A DNA stretch of 64,000 bases, from NCBI RefSeq assembly GCF_008365295.1, contig NZ_CP043505.1:1116001-1180000 (forward strand), in the 5' to 3' direction. The stretch's first letter is position 1; each line of letters begins with the position of its first letter. The notes under the pieces were generated by a model that was not told the origin of the DNA, made no database searches, and saw only the letters and a program-made list of their open reading frames with translations. The position numbers and the translations under genes were made by a program. Source of the DNA: Agromyces intestinalis. GTDB taxonomy: Bacteria > Actinomycetota > Actinomycetes > Actinomycetales > Microbacteriaceae. Positions 1 through 8,109 of the stretch are shown in pieces.

Positions 1-68
1 CCGATCCCCCACGCGCGCAGGCGTTCGATGATCGCGTCGGCGACGGTCTTCGACCGTTCGGCTGCCAT
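1..68 (-). CDS. thiamine-diphosphate-dependent enzyme, N-terminus (partial)
   Basis: Only the first 22 complete codons are present and the gene runs off the left edge. The start reads MAAERSKTVADAIIERLRAWG, which matches the N-terminus of pyruvate oxidase/acetolactate-synthase-type ThDP enzymes (family pattern: TVAD, then a short helix, then LxxWGV before the first glycine loop). These enzymes decarboxylate 2-oxo acids in the cytoplasm. The ATG lies 5 nt after the stop of the small acidic gene upstream, so the two are probably one transcript. Substrate and exact subfamily cannot be judged from so short a piece; PoxB-like is my best guess. Confidence 0.6.
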   Translation of the reverse strand, partial: MAAERSKTVADAIIERLRAWGI

Positions 69-73
69 GGCGG

Positions 74-214
74 TCACGCCGGGTCGGGTGCGCCGCCCGA
101 TGCGGTGTCGCCCTCGACTGTCTCGCCATCGACCTGCTGCTCCTCGGGCAGCTCGATGTCCTCGCCCCGCGGGCGCTCGCCTTCGCGGTCGTCGCGGTCG
201 CGGTCGTCGGTCAT
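74..214 (-). CDS. small acidic hypothetical protein (46 aa)
   Basis: A complete 46-codon frame starts with ATG at 214 behind a good Shine-Dalgarno (GAGGGAG, about 221-227) and ends with TGA 5 nt before the next start. The peptide begins MTDDRDRDDREGERPRGEDI, continues with an ELPEEQQVDGETVEG stretch and ends SGGAPDPA. It is strongly charged, mostly acidic, with no hydrophobic core or signal peptide, so it is probably disordered. I do not recognise a family. Its value is positional: it looks translationally linked to the thiamine-diphosphate enzyme downstream. It could also be a leader peptide without its own function. Confidence 0.5.
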   Translation of the reverse strand: MTDDRDRDDREGERPRGEDIELPEEQQVDGETVEGDTASGGAPDPA

Positions 215-383
215 GATGGCTCCCTCGGATGCTGCGGAACCCGCTCGTCGGTGCGGATGCCACAGGCTACGTCTCGCGGCGCAGCACCGGCAGACCCTTG
301 CGGACGACCGTCTGACGAGCTAGACCCCGATCGCGGCGCTCGACCGAGCACCGCGCGACGCCCGGCCCGCGCGACGGGATCGC

Positions 384-1205
384 TCAGTCGGCCTCGGCCG
401 TCGAGCCGAGCAACTCGCGCACCCGACTCGAGACGCGGTGGAACTCCCCGGTCTCGAGCACCTCGGCGTAGCCGCGCTCGGTGGGCAGGTCGACCCGGTG
501 CTCCTCGAGGATCCGGCCGGGGCGGGGGCTCATCACGACCACGCGGCTCGCGAGGTACACCGCCTCGGCCACCGAGTGGGTGACGAGCAGCACGGTCGTG
601 CCGGTGCGCGCCCAGATGCGGTTCAGCTCGACGTTCATCCGCTCGCGGGTGAGGGCGTCGAGCGCGCCGAACGGCTCGTCCATGAGCAGCACCCGCGGCT
701 CGTGCAGCAGCGCGCGGCAGAGTGCGACGCGCTGCTGCATGCCGCCCGAGAGTTCGTGCGGCAGCGCCTTCTCGAAGCCGGTCAGGCCGGTCATCTCGAT
801 GAGCTCGTCGGCGCGGGCGCGGGCGGCCTTCATGTCCATGCCGCGCATCTCGGCCTGCAGCAGGATGTTGCCGCGCACGTTGCGCCACTCGAGCAGCGCG
901 GCGCGCTGGAAGACGAACCCGATGTCCTGACGCGGGCCCCGGACCTCCTCGCCGTGCAGGCGGATCGACCCGCCGCTCGGCGTGGTGAGCCCGGCGACCG
1001 CCTTCAGGAGCGTCGACTTGCCGCAGCCCGACGGCCCCGCGATCGTGATGAACTCGCCACGCTCGACCTCGAGGTCGGCGCCCTCGAGCGCCGTCACGCG
1101 GCCCCGCTTGGACTCGAACGTGATCGACACGTCGCGGATCGACAGGATGGTCTCGGCGTCGCCGCGAGGCATCCGCTCGGCCGTCGTCTGGGTGTCCTGC
1201 TGCAT
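384..1205 (-). CDS. ABC importer ATP-binding protein (NitT/TauT/ThiZ type)
   Basis: Cytoplasmic ATPase of 273 aa that would power the importer formed with the next two genes. The Walker A motif GPSGCGKST lies at residues 57-65, the signature LSGGMQQR near 152, and Walker B LLMDEPFGALD near 172, followed by the switch histidine in LLVTHSV. The pattern is that of the nitrate/sulfonate/taurine and pyrimidine-precursor importer ATPases. It is the last gene of a permease, binding protein, ATPase operon and starts 10 nt after the binding-protein stop. The substrate follows from the binding protein, not from this subunit. Confidence 0.9.
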   Translation of the reverse strand: MQQDTQTTAERMPRGDAETILSIRDVSITFESKRGRVTALEGADLEVERGEFITIAGPSGCGKSTLLKAVAGLTTPSGGSIRLHGEEVRGPRQDIGFVFQRAALLEWRNVRGNILLQAEMRGMDMKAARARADELIEMTGLTGFEKALPHELSGGMQQRVALCRALLHEPRVLLMDEPFGALDALTRERMNVELNRIWARTGTTVLLVTHSVAEAVYLASRVVVMSPRPGRILEEHRVDLPTERGYAEVLETGEFHRVSSRVRELLGSTAEAD

Positions 1206-1215
1206 GTGCGTATCC

Positions 1216-2250
1216 CTACTCGGTCGGTGCGAACGAGGCGTCGAAGTACGTGTCGACGGTGCCGTCGCCCGAGATCAGGCCGGCCTCGGCGAGCACCTCG
1301 AGCGTCGACTCCCAGTCCTCGGTGGCGTTGACGCCGGGCGCCGATCCCTCGGTCGCGTCGGTGCTCAGCAGCTTGATGGTCTCCTGCCACTGGTTCAGCA
1401 GCACGTCGGCCGCGGGCATCTGCGGGTCCTTGCCGTCCATCGCCTTCACCGCGTCCTCGGGGTGCTCGGCCGCGGCCGCGAACGCCTCAGAGGTCGCCGC
1501 GACGAGCGACTTCACCAACTCGGGGTCGTCGGCGATCGTCGACTCGGAGGCCACGAGCCCGTTGCTGAAGAAGCTGAGGCCCGCGTCGGAGTAGCGCAGG
1601 TAGCGCACCTCCTTGCCGCTCTTCGCGGCGATGGTCGGGCCCTGGTCGTGCGCGAAGCCGATGAGCCCGTCGACCTGGCCCGTGAGCATCGCGGCGATCT
1701 TTCCCGCCGGATCGAGGTTCTGCTGGGCGACGTCGTCGGTGCTGAGGCCGACCGCCTCGAGGAACATCGGGAAGGTCGTGGTGGGCGCATCGCCCGCCGA
1801 GACGGCGATCGTCTTGCCCTTCAAGTCCGCGGGCTCCTCGATGCCCGAGTCGGCGAAGACCTGCACCGCCGACGGGGTGGTCTGCAGGAACACGCCGACG
1901 CTCTTGATGGCGACGCCCTTGTCGATGTTCGCGAGCACGGCGGGGGTGTCGGCCCAGCCGAAGTCGACCTGGCCCTGGCCGACCGCCTGTGCCGTCTTCG
2001 TCGACCCCTGGCCGGCCTGGATGGTCAGGTCGATGCCGTGGTCGGCGAAGATGCCCTCCTCGACTCCGTAGTAGAAGGGGGCGTGCTCGCCGTAGGGGTA
2101 CCAGTTGAGCATCAGCGTCACCGGGGTGAGGTCGTCGCCGTCGTCACCGCCCGAGCCGGCCGCCGGATCGGCCCCGGCGCATCCGGTGAGGGCGAGCGCG
2201 GCAGCGCCGACCGTCGCGAGCGAGGCGAGGAGTGCACGAGACTTCTTCAT
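1216..2250 (-). CDS. NMT1/ThiY-like ABC substrate-binding lipoprotein
   Basis: Secreted lipoprotein of 344 aa. An N-terminal signal (MKKSRALLASLATVGAAALA) ends in the lipobox LTGC, followed by a Gly/Asp-rich linker. The mature protein opens with LMLNWYPYGEHAPFYYGVEEG, characteristic of the NMT1/THI5-like family that binds pyrimidine precursors of thiamine; related proteins bind other small heterocycles or sulfonates. It sits between permease (35 nt upstream) and ATPase (10 nt downstream), so it would deliver the ligand to that importer. No TPP-riboswitch-like element is visible upstream, so the thiamine-precursor assignment is a family-level inference. Confidence 0.85.
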   Translation of the reverse strand: MKKSRALLASLATVGAAALALTGCAGADPAAGSGGDDGDDLTPVTLMLNWYPYGEHAPFYYGVEEGIFADHGIDLTIQAGQGSTKTAQAVGQGQVDFGWADTPAVLANIDKGVAIKSVGVFLQTTPSAVQVFADSGIEEPADLKGKTIAVSAGDAPTTTFPMFLEAVGLSTDDVAQQNLDPAGKIAAMLTGQVDGLIGFAHDQGPTIAAKSGKEVRYLRYSDAGLSFFSNGLVASESTIADDPELVKSLVAATSEAFAAAAEHPEDAVKAMDGKDPQMPAADVLLNQWQETIKLLSTDATEGSAPGVNATEDWESTLEVLAEAGLISGDGTVDTYFDASFAPTE

Positions 2251-2285
2251 CGAATGTCTTCTTTCTCTGCTGTGGTTTCGAGGGG

Positions 2286-3140
2286 TCAGGCCTGCACGGT
2301 CACGGCGCGCACGTCGCGACGCGACGCGTGCCACGGGATAAGGAATCGCTCGGCGATCTGGATGATGGCGAACAGCACGATGCCCAGCAGCGACATGATG
2401 ATGAGCGCGGCGAACAGCATCGCGGTGTCGAGGTTGCCGTTCGCCTGCAGAATCACGTAGCCGAGGCCCTCGTTCGCACCGACGAACTCGCCGACGACCG
2501 CGCCCGTGACGGCGAGGGTCGCGGCCACCTTCAGCCCCGACAGCAGTTCGGGCAGCGCCGCGGGCAGTCGCACCTTGAGGAACGTCTTGAACTTGCCGGC
2601 GCCCATCGTCGACGTGAGCTGCAGGATCTCGGGGTCGACCGATCGCAGGCCCGAGAGGCCCGAGATCGCGACCGGGAAGAACGCCATCAGCACGGCGACC
2701 AGGATCTTCGGCCCCATGCCGAATCCGAGCCACACGACGAACAGCGGGGCGATCGCGATCTTCGGGATGACCTGTGCGAAGAGGATCACCGGGTAGAGGG
2801 TCTGTTCGACGCCCTTGGAGTAGACCATGACGACGGCGACCGCGATGCCGATCACGATCGCGATCAGGAACCCGATGACGGTTTCGTACGTCGTCACCCA
2901 GGTCTGCTGCGCGAGGTAGGCGGCGTTGTCGCTGAACGCGGCCCAGGTCGCGGCGGGTGACGGGATGATGTACGGCGCCACCCACTGCAGCGAGGTCGCC
3001 ACCCACCAGATCACCAGCACGACGCCGGCGAACACGATCGGATGCCAGTTGCGCACCCACCATGCCGCCAGGCGGTGCGGCTCGGACCCGCGCGCCTCGT
3101 GGACCGCCACTGAAACCGTGGCCGACTGTTGCACTGACAT
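2286..3140 (-). CDS. ABC importer permease (BPD_transp_1, NitT/TauT type)
   Basis: Integral membrane protein of 284 aa with about six predicted helices. The binding-protein-dependent transport domain spans roughly residues 85-270, with the EAA-like coupling loop around the stretch TMGAGKFKTFLKVRLPAALP. I chose the ATG at 3140 (MSVQQSATVSV) because GAGGTGA stands 5 nt upstream; an in-frame ATG at 3206 has no ribosome-binding site and would overlap the promoter. First gene of the three-gene importer operon, transcribed from the promoter at 3196-3225. Confidence 0.88.
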   Translation of the reverse strand: MSVQQSATVSVAVHEARGSEPHRLAAWWVRNWHPIVFAGVVLVIWWVATSLQWVAPYIIPSPAATWAAFSDNAAYLAQQTWVTTYETVIGFLIAIVIGIAVAVVMVYSKGVEQTLYPVILFAQVIPKIAIAPLFVVWLGFGMGPKILVAVLMAFFPVAISGLSGLRSVDPEILQLTSTMGAGKFKTFLKVRLPAALPELLSGLKVAATLAVTGAVVGEFVGANEGLGYVILQANGNLDTAMLFAALIIMSLLGIVLFAIIQIAERFLIPWHASRRDVRAVTVQA

Positions 3141-3195
3141 GATGGTCACCTCGACGTCGTCGTGAAGGTGGGAAAGCGTATTCCCGCAGGCTGCG

Positions 3196-3225
3196 AGTAT
3201 AAGCACGTCCGGTGACCTGAGTCAA
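3196..3225 (-). promoter_or_regulatory. sigma-70-type promoter of the NMT1-like importer operon
   Basis: On the minus strand TTGACT (-35) and TATACT (-10) are separated by 18 nt. Transcription would start near 3188, leaving a leader of about 45 nt with the Shine-Dalgarno at its end. This is one of the closest matches to the bacterial consensus in the window. Confidence 0.65.
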
Positions 3226-3267
3226 AACCCCCCTCGTTCGGGTCAGTGCACGATCACGGTATCGCGG

Positions 3268-3708
3268 TCACGCCACCGCATTCCGCACCAGGTCGGTCAC
3301 CGCCTGCTCGACCGCGGGCGTCCAGGTGCGCACCGCGAATCCGACGGGCCAGAGGTCGCCGTCGTCGAGGTGGGCGCGGTCTTCGAACCCGATCGTGGCG
3401 TACCGGGTCTTGAACTTCTTCGCGGGCTGGATGAAGACGACGATCTTGCCCTCGGCGTTGGCGTACCCGGGCATGCCGTAGTACGTCTTCGGCACCAGGT
3501 CGGGCGCCACCTCGGCGATCACGCGGTCGAGCCCTTCGGCGAGCGCGCGGTCGTCGGGCTCGAGGGCGGCGATCGCCTCGCGCACGGCCTGTTCCCCGGC
3601 AGCGCGGTTCTTGCCGGCCTTCGCCTGTTCGCGCAGCTCCTTCGCGCGCTGCTTCACCGCGTCGCGCTCGTCCTTGGTCAGTCCTGCGGATGCCTCGCTG
3701 CCGGCCAT
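3268..3708 (-). CDS. DUF1801 / YdhG-like protein
   Basis: Cytoplasmic protein of 146 aa. After a charged N-terminal helix (residues 10-45) comes a DUF1801-type domain containing PKTYYGMPGYA, KIVVFIQPAKKFKTRYATIGF and the aromatic stretch LWPVGFAVRTW. The family adopts a small alpha/beta fold; a Bacillus member has been described as an iron-binding frataxin-like protein, but most members are uncharacterised. It stands alone between the importer promoter and a 347-bp intergenic region, so neighbours give no hint of its role. Confidence 0.75.
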   Translation of the reverse strand: MAGSEASAGLTKDERDAVKQRAKELREQAKAGKNRAAGEQAVREAIAALEPDDRALAEGLDRVIAEVAPDLVPKTYYGMPGYANAEGKIVVFIQPAKKFKTRYATIGFEDRAHLDDGDLWPVGFAVRTWTPAVEQAVTDLVRNAVA

Positions 3709-4055
3709 CGCTCGTCTCCCTCTGTCGCTCGTGGACTCCGTCGCCCCGCCGATCGGGCCGTCGAGTTCAGGCTAGGCGGCCCCCGCCGACGGCGGCTTCT
3801 CGAATCCTGATCGATGCTGAGCTTGTGCGGTCGCCAGCACCCGCGCTGCGCCACTTCGGCGCCGTCCGCGCCAGATCGGCGGGCGCAGAGGCCGCCGAAG
3901 TGGCGCAACGGAGCGGGCGGGCGAGAGCGCCGGCTGGGAATCCCACACCACCCCCTCACGCTTTCACGGGATTCGGGGTATCTTTGCCGCACAACGCGTT
4001 ATATCGCGTTTCGCGTCGGCATCGGAACCGGCGCGAACGTCGGGGGAAGACGGGG
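3709..4055. other. 347-bp intergenic region between divergent genes
   Basis: No gene is supported here. It must hold the promoters of the DUF1801 gene (left) and of the membrane-stress block (right), and it contains the long inverted repeat listed separately. The ribosome-binding site GGGGGAAG (4042-4049) precedes the GTG start at 4056. Confidence 0.5.
3847..3907. repeat. intergenic inverted repeat, 15-bp perfect arms
   Basis: TGCGCCACTTCGGCG at 3847-3861 is the exact reverse complement of 3893-3907. The 31-bp spacer has its own shorter GC-rich complementarity (CCGCGCC and GGCGGGC). It lies between two divergent genes, so it is not an ordinary terminator; a REP-like palindrome or a cruciform/regulatory element are both possible. 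Confidence 0.6.
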
Positions 4056-4676
4056 GTGGTGCTCGTGACCGGCATCGAAGTGGTGCTGACGGCGCTCGGC
4101 GTCATCGTGCTGCTGGGCATCGCGTCGTTCGTCACGGTCGTCCTGCTGATGCGGACGCTCTACCGGCGCATCCGGCACAGCGCGAAAGTCGAGGGCACGG
4201 CGCTGCGCACCCGCGCGCGCGTGAGCCGCGGTCCGCAGCGCACCGTGCTCGCACTGCGCGTCCGCCTCGACGACACGCTGCGAAGCGGCACCGCAGCCAT
4301 CGCCCTGATCTCGCGGCCCGACACACCCGGTCCGCGCGGCGAGCTCCCGCGCCTGTTCGGCCGCATCCGCGAGGAGGGGCGCGTGCTCGACCTGCAGCTT
4401 CGGCTGATGGAGTCGGAGACGGATGCCTCGCAGCTCGCGTCCGAACTGCCGACGGCCCGCCGACGCGTCGACCAGGTCGAACGGCTCGTCCGCCTCGTGC
4501 GCTCGGCCGTGGCATCCGGCCTCTCGGGCGCCACCGACGACACGCTCGCCGCCCTCGACTCCGATGTCGCCCGCGAGGTCGCGGCCCTGCACGTGGGCAT
4601 CGAGGAGCTACAGGCACTCAACCGACGCGACACGATCTCGCAACCGACCGCCATCGACAAGAGGAACCGATCATGA
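4056..4676 (+). CDS. single-pass membrane protein, partner of PspA
   Basis: A 206-aa protein with one N-terminal membrane segment (about residues 5-30, IEVVLTALGVIVLLGIAS and following), then a long charged helical cytoplasmic part rich in Arg, Glu and Leu, probably coiled coil. I chose GTG at 4056 because GGGGGAAG lies about 7 nt upstream; GTG at 4065 is also possible. Its stop overlaps the PspA start as ATGA at 4673-4676, so the two are translationally coupled. No family is recognised. Coupling suggests a membrane anchor or regulator for PspA, which is inference. Confidence 0.65.
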   Translation: MVLVTGIEVVLTALGVIVLLGIASFVTVVLLMRTLYRRIRHSAKVEGTALRTRARVSRGPQRTVLALRVRLDDTLRSGTAAIALISRPDTPGPRGELPRLFGRIREEGRVLDLQLRLMESETDASQLASELPTARRRVDQVERLVRLVRSAVASGLSGATDDTLAALDSDVAREVAALHVGIEELQALNRRDTISQPTAIDKRNRS

Positions 4677-5458
4677 GCAACAGCAACACCCAGCGGGTGA
4701 AGACCATCTTCCGCAGCAAGGCCTCGAAGGCGCTCGACCGCATGGAGGATCCGCGCGACACCCTCGACGACAGTTACGACCAGCAGGTGAAGCTGCTGCA
4801 GCAGGTTCGCCAGGCGGTGGCCGAGGTCGCGACCGCGAAGAAGCGCATCGAGCTGCAGGGCCAGGAGATGGGCACCCGGTACGCGCGCCTCGACGCGCAG
4901 GCCTCCGAGGCGCTCGCGCAGGGCCGCGAAGACCTCGCGCGCGCGGCGATCGAACGCCGCATGATGCTCGAGGGCCAGGTCGGTGCGTTGCAGCGGCAGT
5001 ACGCCTCGCTCGAACAGCAGACCGCCCAGCTGCAGGAGCGCGAGCGCCGGCTCACCGATCAGGTCGCCGCGTTCCGCATCGAGAAGGAGACGATCAAGGC
5101 GACCTACACCGCGTCCGAGGCGCAGGTGCGGGCGAACGAGGCGGTCTCGGGGCTGAGCTCGAGCATCCAGGACGTCGGCTCGAGCCTCGACCGCGCACGC
5201 GACCGCGTCAAGCAGATGCAGGCGCGCGCCGCCGCGACCGACGAACTGCTCGCCAGCGGCGCGCTCACCGACCTCACGGCCGCGCCCGACGCCGACATCG
5301 AGCGCCAGCTCGCGGCGGTCGTCGCCGACGCCGAGATCGACCGGCGGATTCGGGCGCTGCGGTCGGGCACGACCCCATCGGATGCCTCGCCAGCGCGCCG
5401 GGGCGACGAGCCCGACGCGTGGCTCAGCATCGGGAAGGGCGACGCGTCGCCGCGCTGA
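4673..5458 (+). CDS. pspA: PspA/IM30 family envelope-stress protein
   Basis: A 261-aa protein, almost wholly helical. The start MSNSNTQRVKTIFRSKASKA, followed by ALDRMEDPRDTLDDSYDQQ, is typical of PspA/Vipp1 (ESCRT-III superfamily), followed by long coiled coils rich in Gln, Glu, Arg and Ala to about residue 190. Members assemble on the inner face of the membrane and protect it from leakage. The actinobacterial form has a C-terminal extension, here ending DAWLSIGKGDASPR. It is translationally coupled to the small membrane protein upstream; no pspF- or clgR-like regulator lies nearby. Confidence 0.88.
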   Translation: MSNSNTQRVKTIFRSKASKALDRMEDPRDTLDDSYDQQVKLLQQVRQAVAEVATAKKRIELQGQEMGTRYARLDAQASEALAQGREDLARAAIERRMMLEGQVGALQRQYASLEQQTAQLQERERRLTDQVAAFRIEKETIKATYTASEAQVRANEAVSGLSSSIQDVGSSLDRARDRVKQMQARAAATDELLASGALTDLTAAPDADIERQLAAVVADAEIDRRIRALRSGTTPSDASPARRGDEPDAWLSIGKGDASPR

Positions 5459-5497
5459 GACGCAGCCTCCGGCGGCGCACTCCCTAGACTTGCCGCC

Positions 5498-6574
5498 GTG
5501 CTCGCCGTCTCCGTGGTCTTCGCCGTCATCGGCCTCGTCGTCGTCGCCTTCGCGATCGCCTCGCGCGTGCGCGTCGGGCGCCTGCCCCGCTCGCTCATCG
5601 TCGAGTACGCCCCGCGCCGGGGGTCGACCGTCATCGGCGACGCGGTGCTCGCCGGGCGCGACCGTCGGGCGACGGCCGCCGCCCTCATCGACCTGGCGGT
5701 GCGGCGCAAGGTGCGCCTGCTCGCCGACACCTCGGGCCCGAAGCGCGCGACCGTCGCGGTCGAACTCGTCGACGGGGCATCCTTCACCGCGCCCGAGCTC
5801 GCGCTGCTCGAGGCGCTGTTCGGGCCGGGGCATCCGACCGGTCGCGTGCGCCGCTTCTCGAAGGATCGCCGCGCCGTCGGCCGCCGGTTGCGCGCACTCG
5901 TCGACCGCGAGGTCGACACGCTCACCCGGGCGGGTCTCGCCGCAGGCACGAGCGGAGGACGCGCCGCGCTCCGCGTACTCGGCGTGCTCGGCCTCATCGC
6001 CACGATCCCGGGCGCGCTCGTCGCGATGGCGATCGCCGCCCCCGAGCCGGCGGCGATCGCGTGCATGGTCGTCGCGCTCGCCGCGGCGGTCGCGACGCTG
6101 ATCGTGACGCCCGGCGGCAGCGCCCGCCGGTTCACCGCGGCGGCGATGCCGTGGCGCACGCACCTCGACGGCATGCGGCAATATCTCTCGGTCGCCGAGG
6201 CCGACCGCATCCGGGTGCTGCAGTCGCCGCACACGGCCGAGCTGCTCGACCTGCCCGACGACCTGCGGGCTGAGCTCGGCACCGACGTCGGGCGCTTCCG
6301 GCTGCACGAGCGGTTGCTGCCGTACGCGATCGTGTTCGGCCTCGAGCGGGGCTGGATGTCGCAACTGAAGCTGGCGTACGACGAACTCGGCGAGACCTCG
6401 CTCGCCACCCTCGGCGACACGCTCGAGGTGACGACCGACCTGCTGGTGCTCGTCGACGCGATCGGCACGCTCGTCGAGCTCGGATTCGCGGTGGGCGATC
6501 TGGTCGACGCGGGCGGGGGTGTCGTCGACGCGGTGGGCGGGGTCTTCGAGTTCATCGGCGACCTGACGCCGTAG
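5498..6574 (+). CDS. DUF2207-like membrane protein, C-terminal half only
   Basis: 358 aa from a GTG start. An N-terminal membrane segment (residues 3-24) is followed by a winged-helix-like region (AAALIDLAVRRKVRLL) and two more membrane segments near residues 150-200. The stretch HLDGMRQYLSVAEADRIRVLQ is typical of the cytoplasmic C-terminal part of DUF2207 proteins. The large secreted N-terminal domain of full-length members is missing, so this is a short form. The -10-like TAGACT (5485-5490) lies 7 nt before the GTG and no Shine-Dalgarno is visible, which fits a leaderless mRNA. The C-terminus is Gly/Val/Asp-rich. Confidence 0.7.
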   Translation: MLAVSVVFAVIGLVVVAFAIASRVRVGRLPRSLIVEYAPRRGSTVIGDAVLAGRDRRATAAALIDLAVRRKVRLLADTSGPKRATVAVELVDGASFTAPELALLEALFGPGHPTGRVRRFSKDRRAVGRRLRALVDREVDTLTRAGLAAGTSGGRAALRVLGVLGLIATIPGALVAMAIAAPEPAAIACMVVALAAAVATLIVTPGGSARRFTAAAMPWRTHLDGMRQYLSVAEADRIRVLQSPHTAELLDLPDDLRAELGTDVGRFRLHERLLPYAIVFGLERGWMSQLKLAYDELGETSLATLGDTLEVTTDLLVLVDAIGTLVELGFAVGDLVDAGGGVVDAVGGVFEFIGDLTP

Positions 6575-6602
6575 CGGCTGCCCCAGCGCCCCCGGGCCCC
6601 CC

Positions 6603-7433
6603 TCATTCCGCAGCGCTGAGCTTCACCAGGTGGGCGTGCGCATACTCGCAGACCAACGCGTGCCGATAGACCACGCGGGGCACGTCGACGTTCGAATCCA
6701 TCCAGAGGCTCAGCTCGCCGACCTTCCAGCGCCGGAACGTGTCGTCGTCGCAGATCAGCGCGAGGATCTCGAGGAACGAGTCGTCGAACCGCATCGAGTG
6801 CACCGCGCGGCGGTACTCCTCCATGGTGAGCGCCATCGAGAACGGAATGTTCATGAAGCAGAGGGCGGTCTGGATGTCGAGGCGCACCAGTCGGCGCCGA
6901 TACCGTTCGGCGTCGAGTGCCGGGATGTCGAGCTCGGCGAAATCGAGCCGCGCCGGCGGGGCGGGCGGCGTCAGCGGCACGCCGTCGAGCGCAGTGAGCA
7001 CGTCGTAGACGTTCACGTCGTGCTCGACGACGGCGTGGTCGCCGAGTTCGGCCAGGCTCACCGGCCGCAGCGTGACCGGCTCGATCGTGGCCGCCGTGTT
7101 GCGCAGCACGAAGTTGACCAGGTTCGTCTCGACGACGAAGTGTCGGATGAGCAGCTCGACGGCGTCGGGTGAGACGAATCGCCGCAGGTACCAGATGCAC
7201 AGCCGGTCCATGGTGCTGAGCGGCATCCACCGGAACGGCAGCGCGCGCTTGACGATCGAGACGAGCGCAACGACGACGCGTGAGAACGGTCGTGCGATCG
7301 GGTAGAGCCAGCGTCGGGACAGGCGGCGCTGGTCGTCGATGATCTGCCGCACGACCGCCCGATCGAGCGGCACGGCGGGATCGACCGATACCGCCTCCCA
7401 CATGCTCGGGTCGCTTCGCACGGGCTCGGTCAC
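6603..7433 (-). CDS. unrecognised protein, third gene of ketosynthase/diiron cassette
   Basis: 276 aa from GTG at 7433, one base after the stop of the diiron-protein gene; ATG at 7403 is an alternative start. I do not recognise the family with confidence. Visible features are an amphipathic region WLYPIARPFSRVVVALVSIVKR, conserved-looking polar motifs such as LCIWYLRRFVSPDAVELLIRHF and FVVETNLVNFVLRN, and a C-terminal half rich in His, Asp and aromatic residues (EHDVNVYDV, CEYAHAHL). There is no signal peptide. The near-zero spacing to its two upstream partners suggests one pathway or complex. It may be membrane-associated. Confidence 0.6.
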   Translation of the reverse strand: MTEPVRSDPSMWEAVSVDPAVPLDRAVVRQIIDDQRRLSRRWLYPIARPFSRVVVALVSIVKRALPFRWMPLSTMDRLCIWYLRRFVSPDAVELLIRHFVVETNLVNFVLRNTAATIEPVTLRPVSLAELGDHAVVEHDVNVYDVLTALDGVPLTPPAPPARLDFAELDIPALDAERYRRRLVRLDIQTALCFMNIPFSMALTMEEYRRAVHSMRFDDSFLEILALICDDDTFRRWKVGELSLWMDSNVDVPRVVYRHALVCEYAHAHLVKLSAAE

Positions 7434-7434
7434 C

Positions 7435-8109
7435 TCAGTTGTCCAGCTCTTCGAGCTGCAGCGCGTAGAGCCGCGCGACGACCTGCGCGCAGCGCACGAT
7501 CTCGTCGGCGGCCGCATCGTCGATGATGCCCGAGTTCAGAATCGCCTCGAGGTCGCCCGTGTGCCCGCTGTCGGCCTCCTGGTGATACCGCATGAAGTGC
7601 ACCTGGGTGTCGGCGAGGCCCAGCACCTCCTGGAACCGCTCGGCCCAGCCCGCGGCGCGCTTCGCGCCGAGCCCCTCGATGATGAACATCGCACCGAGCA
7701 GCCCCACCGGGTTCGGCCGGTCGGCGTAGTGGAACATGTAGCCCGACAGCGCCTCGGAGCCGACGTTCTTGCGCCCGGCGCGCAGCTCGGCGAGCGACCC
7801 GCCGATCGCGACGTAGTCGCGCTCGAGCATCAGGTAGTCGCGGTGCTCCTCCTCGGCGTGGCGGATCGCGGCCGTGCGCAGGTCGAAGTGCTCGATGTCG
7901 AAGTTCGACGCCGCCCGCGAGATCCACGGCGTGCCGTCGACGACCTGCTGGCGCAGGTTGAAGAGCAGCCGTCGGTAGTCGTCGAGCGTCACGGTGCCGT
8001 CGGCGAGCCGACGCAGTACGGGCACCTGCGCGAGCCGCTCGTCGAGCTGCGCCCAGACGTCGGCGAGCCGTTCGGCGAGCGTGGCGGTGGCGGTCAGGGT
8101 ATCGGTCAT
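7435..8109 (-). CDS. haem-oxygenase-like diiron (HDO/TenA-fold) redox protein
   Basis: 224-aa all-helical protein of the iron-containing redox enzyme family. Likely metal ligands fall in three helices: HAEEEH (84-89), the Glu in MFIIEG (145), and His176, Asp180 and His183 in YHQEADSGH. Characterised HDO enzymes include UndA (fatty acid to terminal alkene), SznF and BesC; they use O2 and a diiron site to oxidise or cleave C-C or C-N bonds. Its ATG overlaps the stop of the ketosynthase gene (ATGA at 8106-8109), so the two proteins are made together. A fatty or beta-keto acyl substrate is an inference from context. Confidence 0.75.
   Translation of the reverse strand: MTDTLTATATLAERLADVWAQLDERLAQVPVLRRLADGTVTLDDYRRLLFNLRQQVVDGTPWISRAASNFDIEHFDLRTAAIRHAEEEHRDYLMLERDYVAIGGSLAELRAGRKNVGSEALSGYMFHYADRPNPVGLLGAMFIIEGLGAKRAAGWAERFQEVLGLADTQVHFMRYHQEADSGHTGDLEAILNSGIIDDAAADEIVRCAQVVARLYALQLEELDN

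Noticed and set aside
3141..3267. TPP riboswitch upstream of the NMT1/ThiY-like importer
   Set aside because: I looked for the CTGAGA and ACC-CTG-type helices and saw none in the leader; only a sigma-70-type promoter is present.
4160..7401. Long minus-strand open frames (734 and 765 codons) opposite the PspA block
   Set aside because: Arg- and Ser-rich shadow translations caused by high GC; the plus-strand genes have clear families and coupling.
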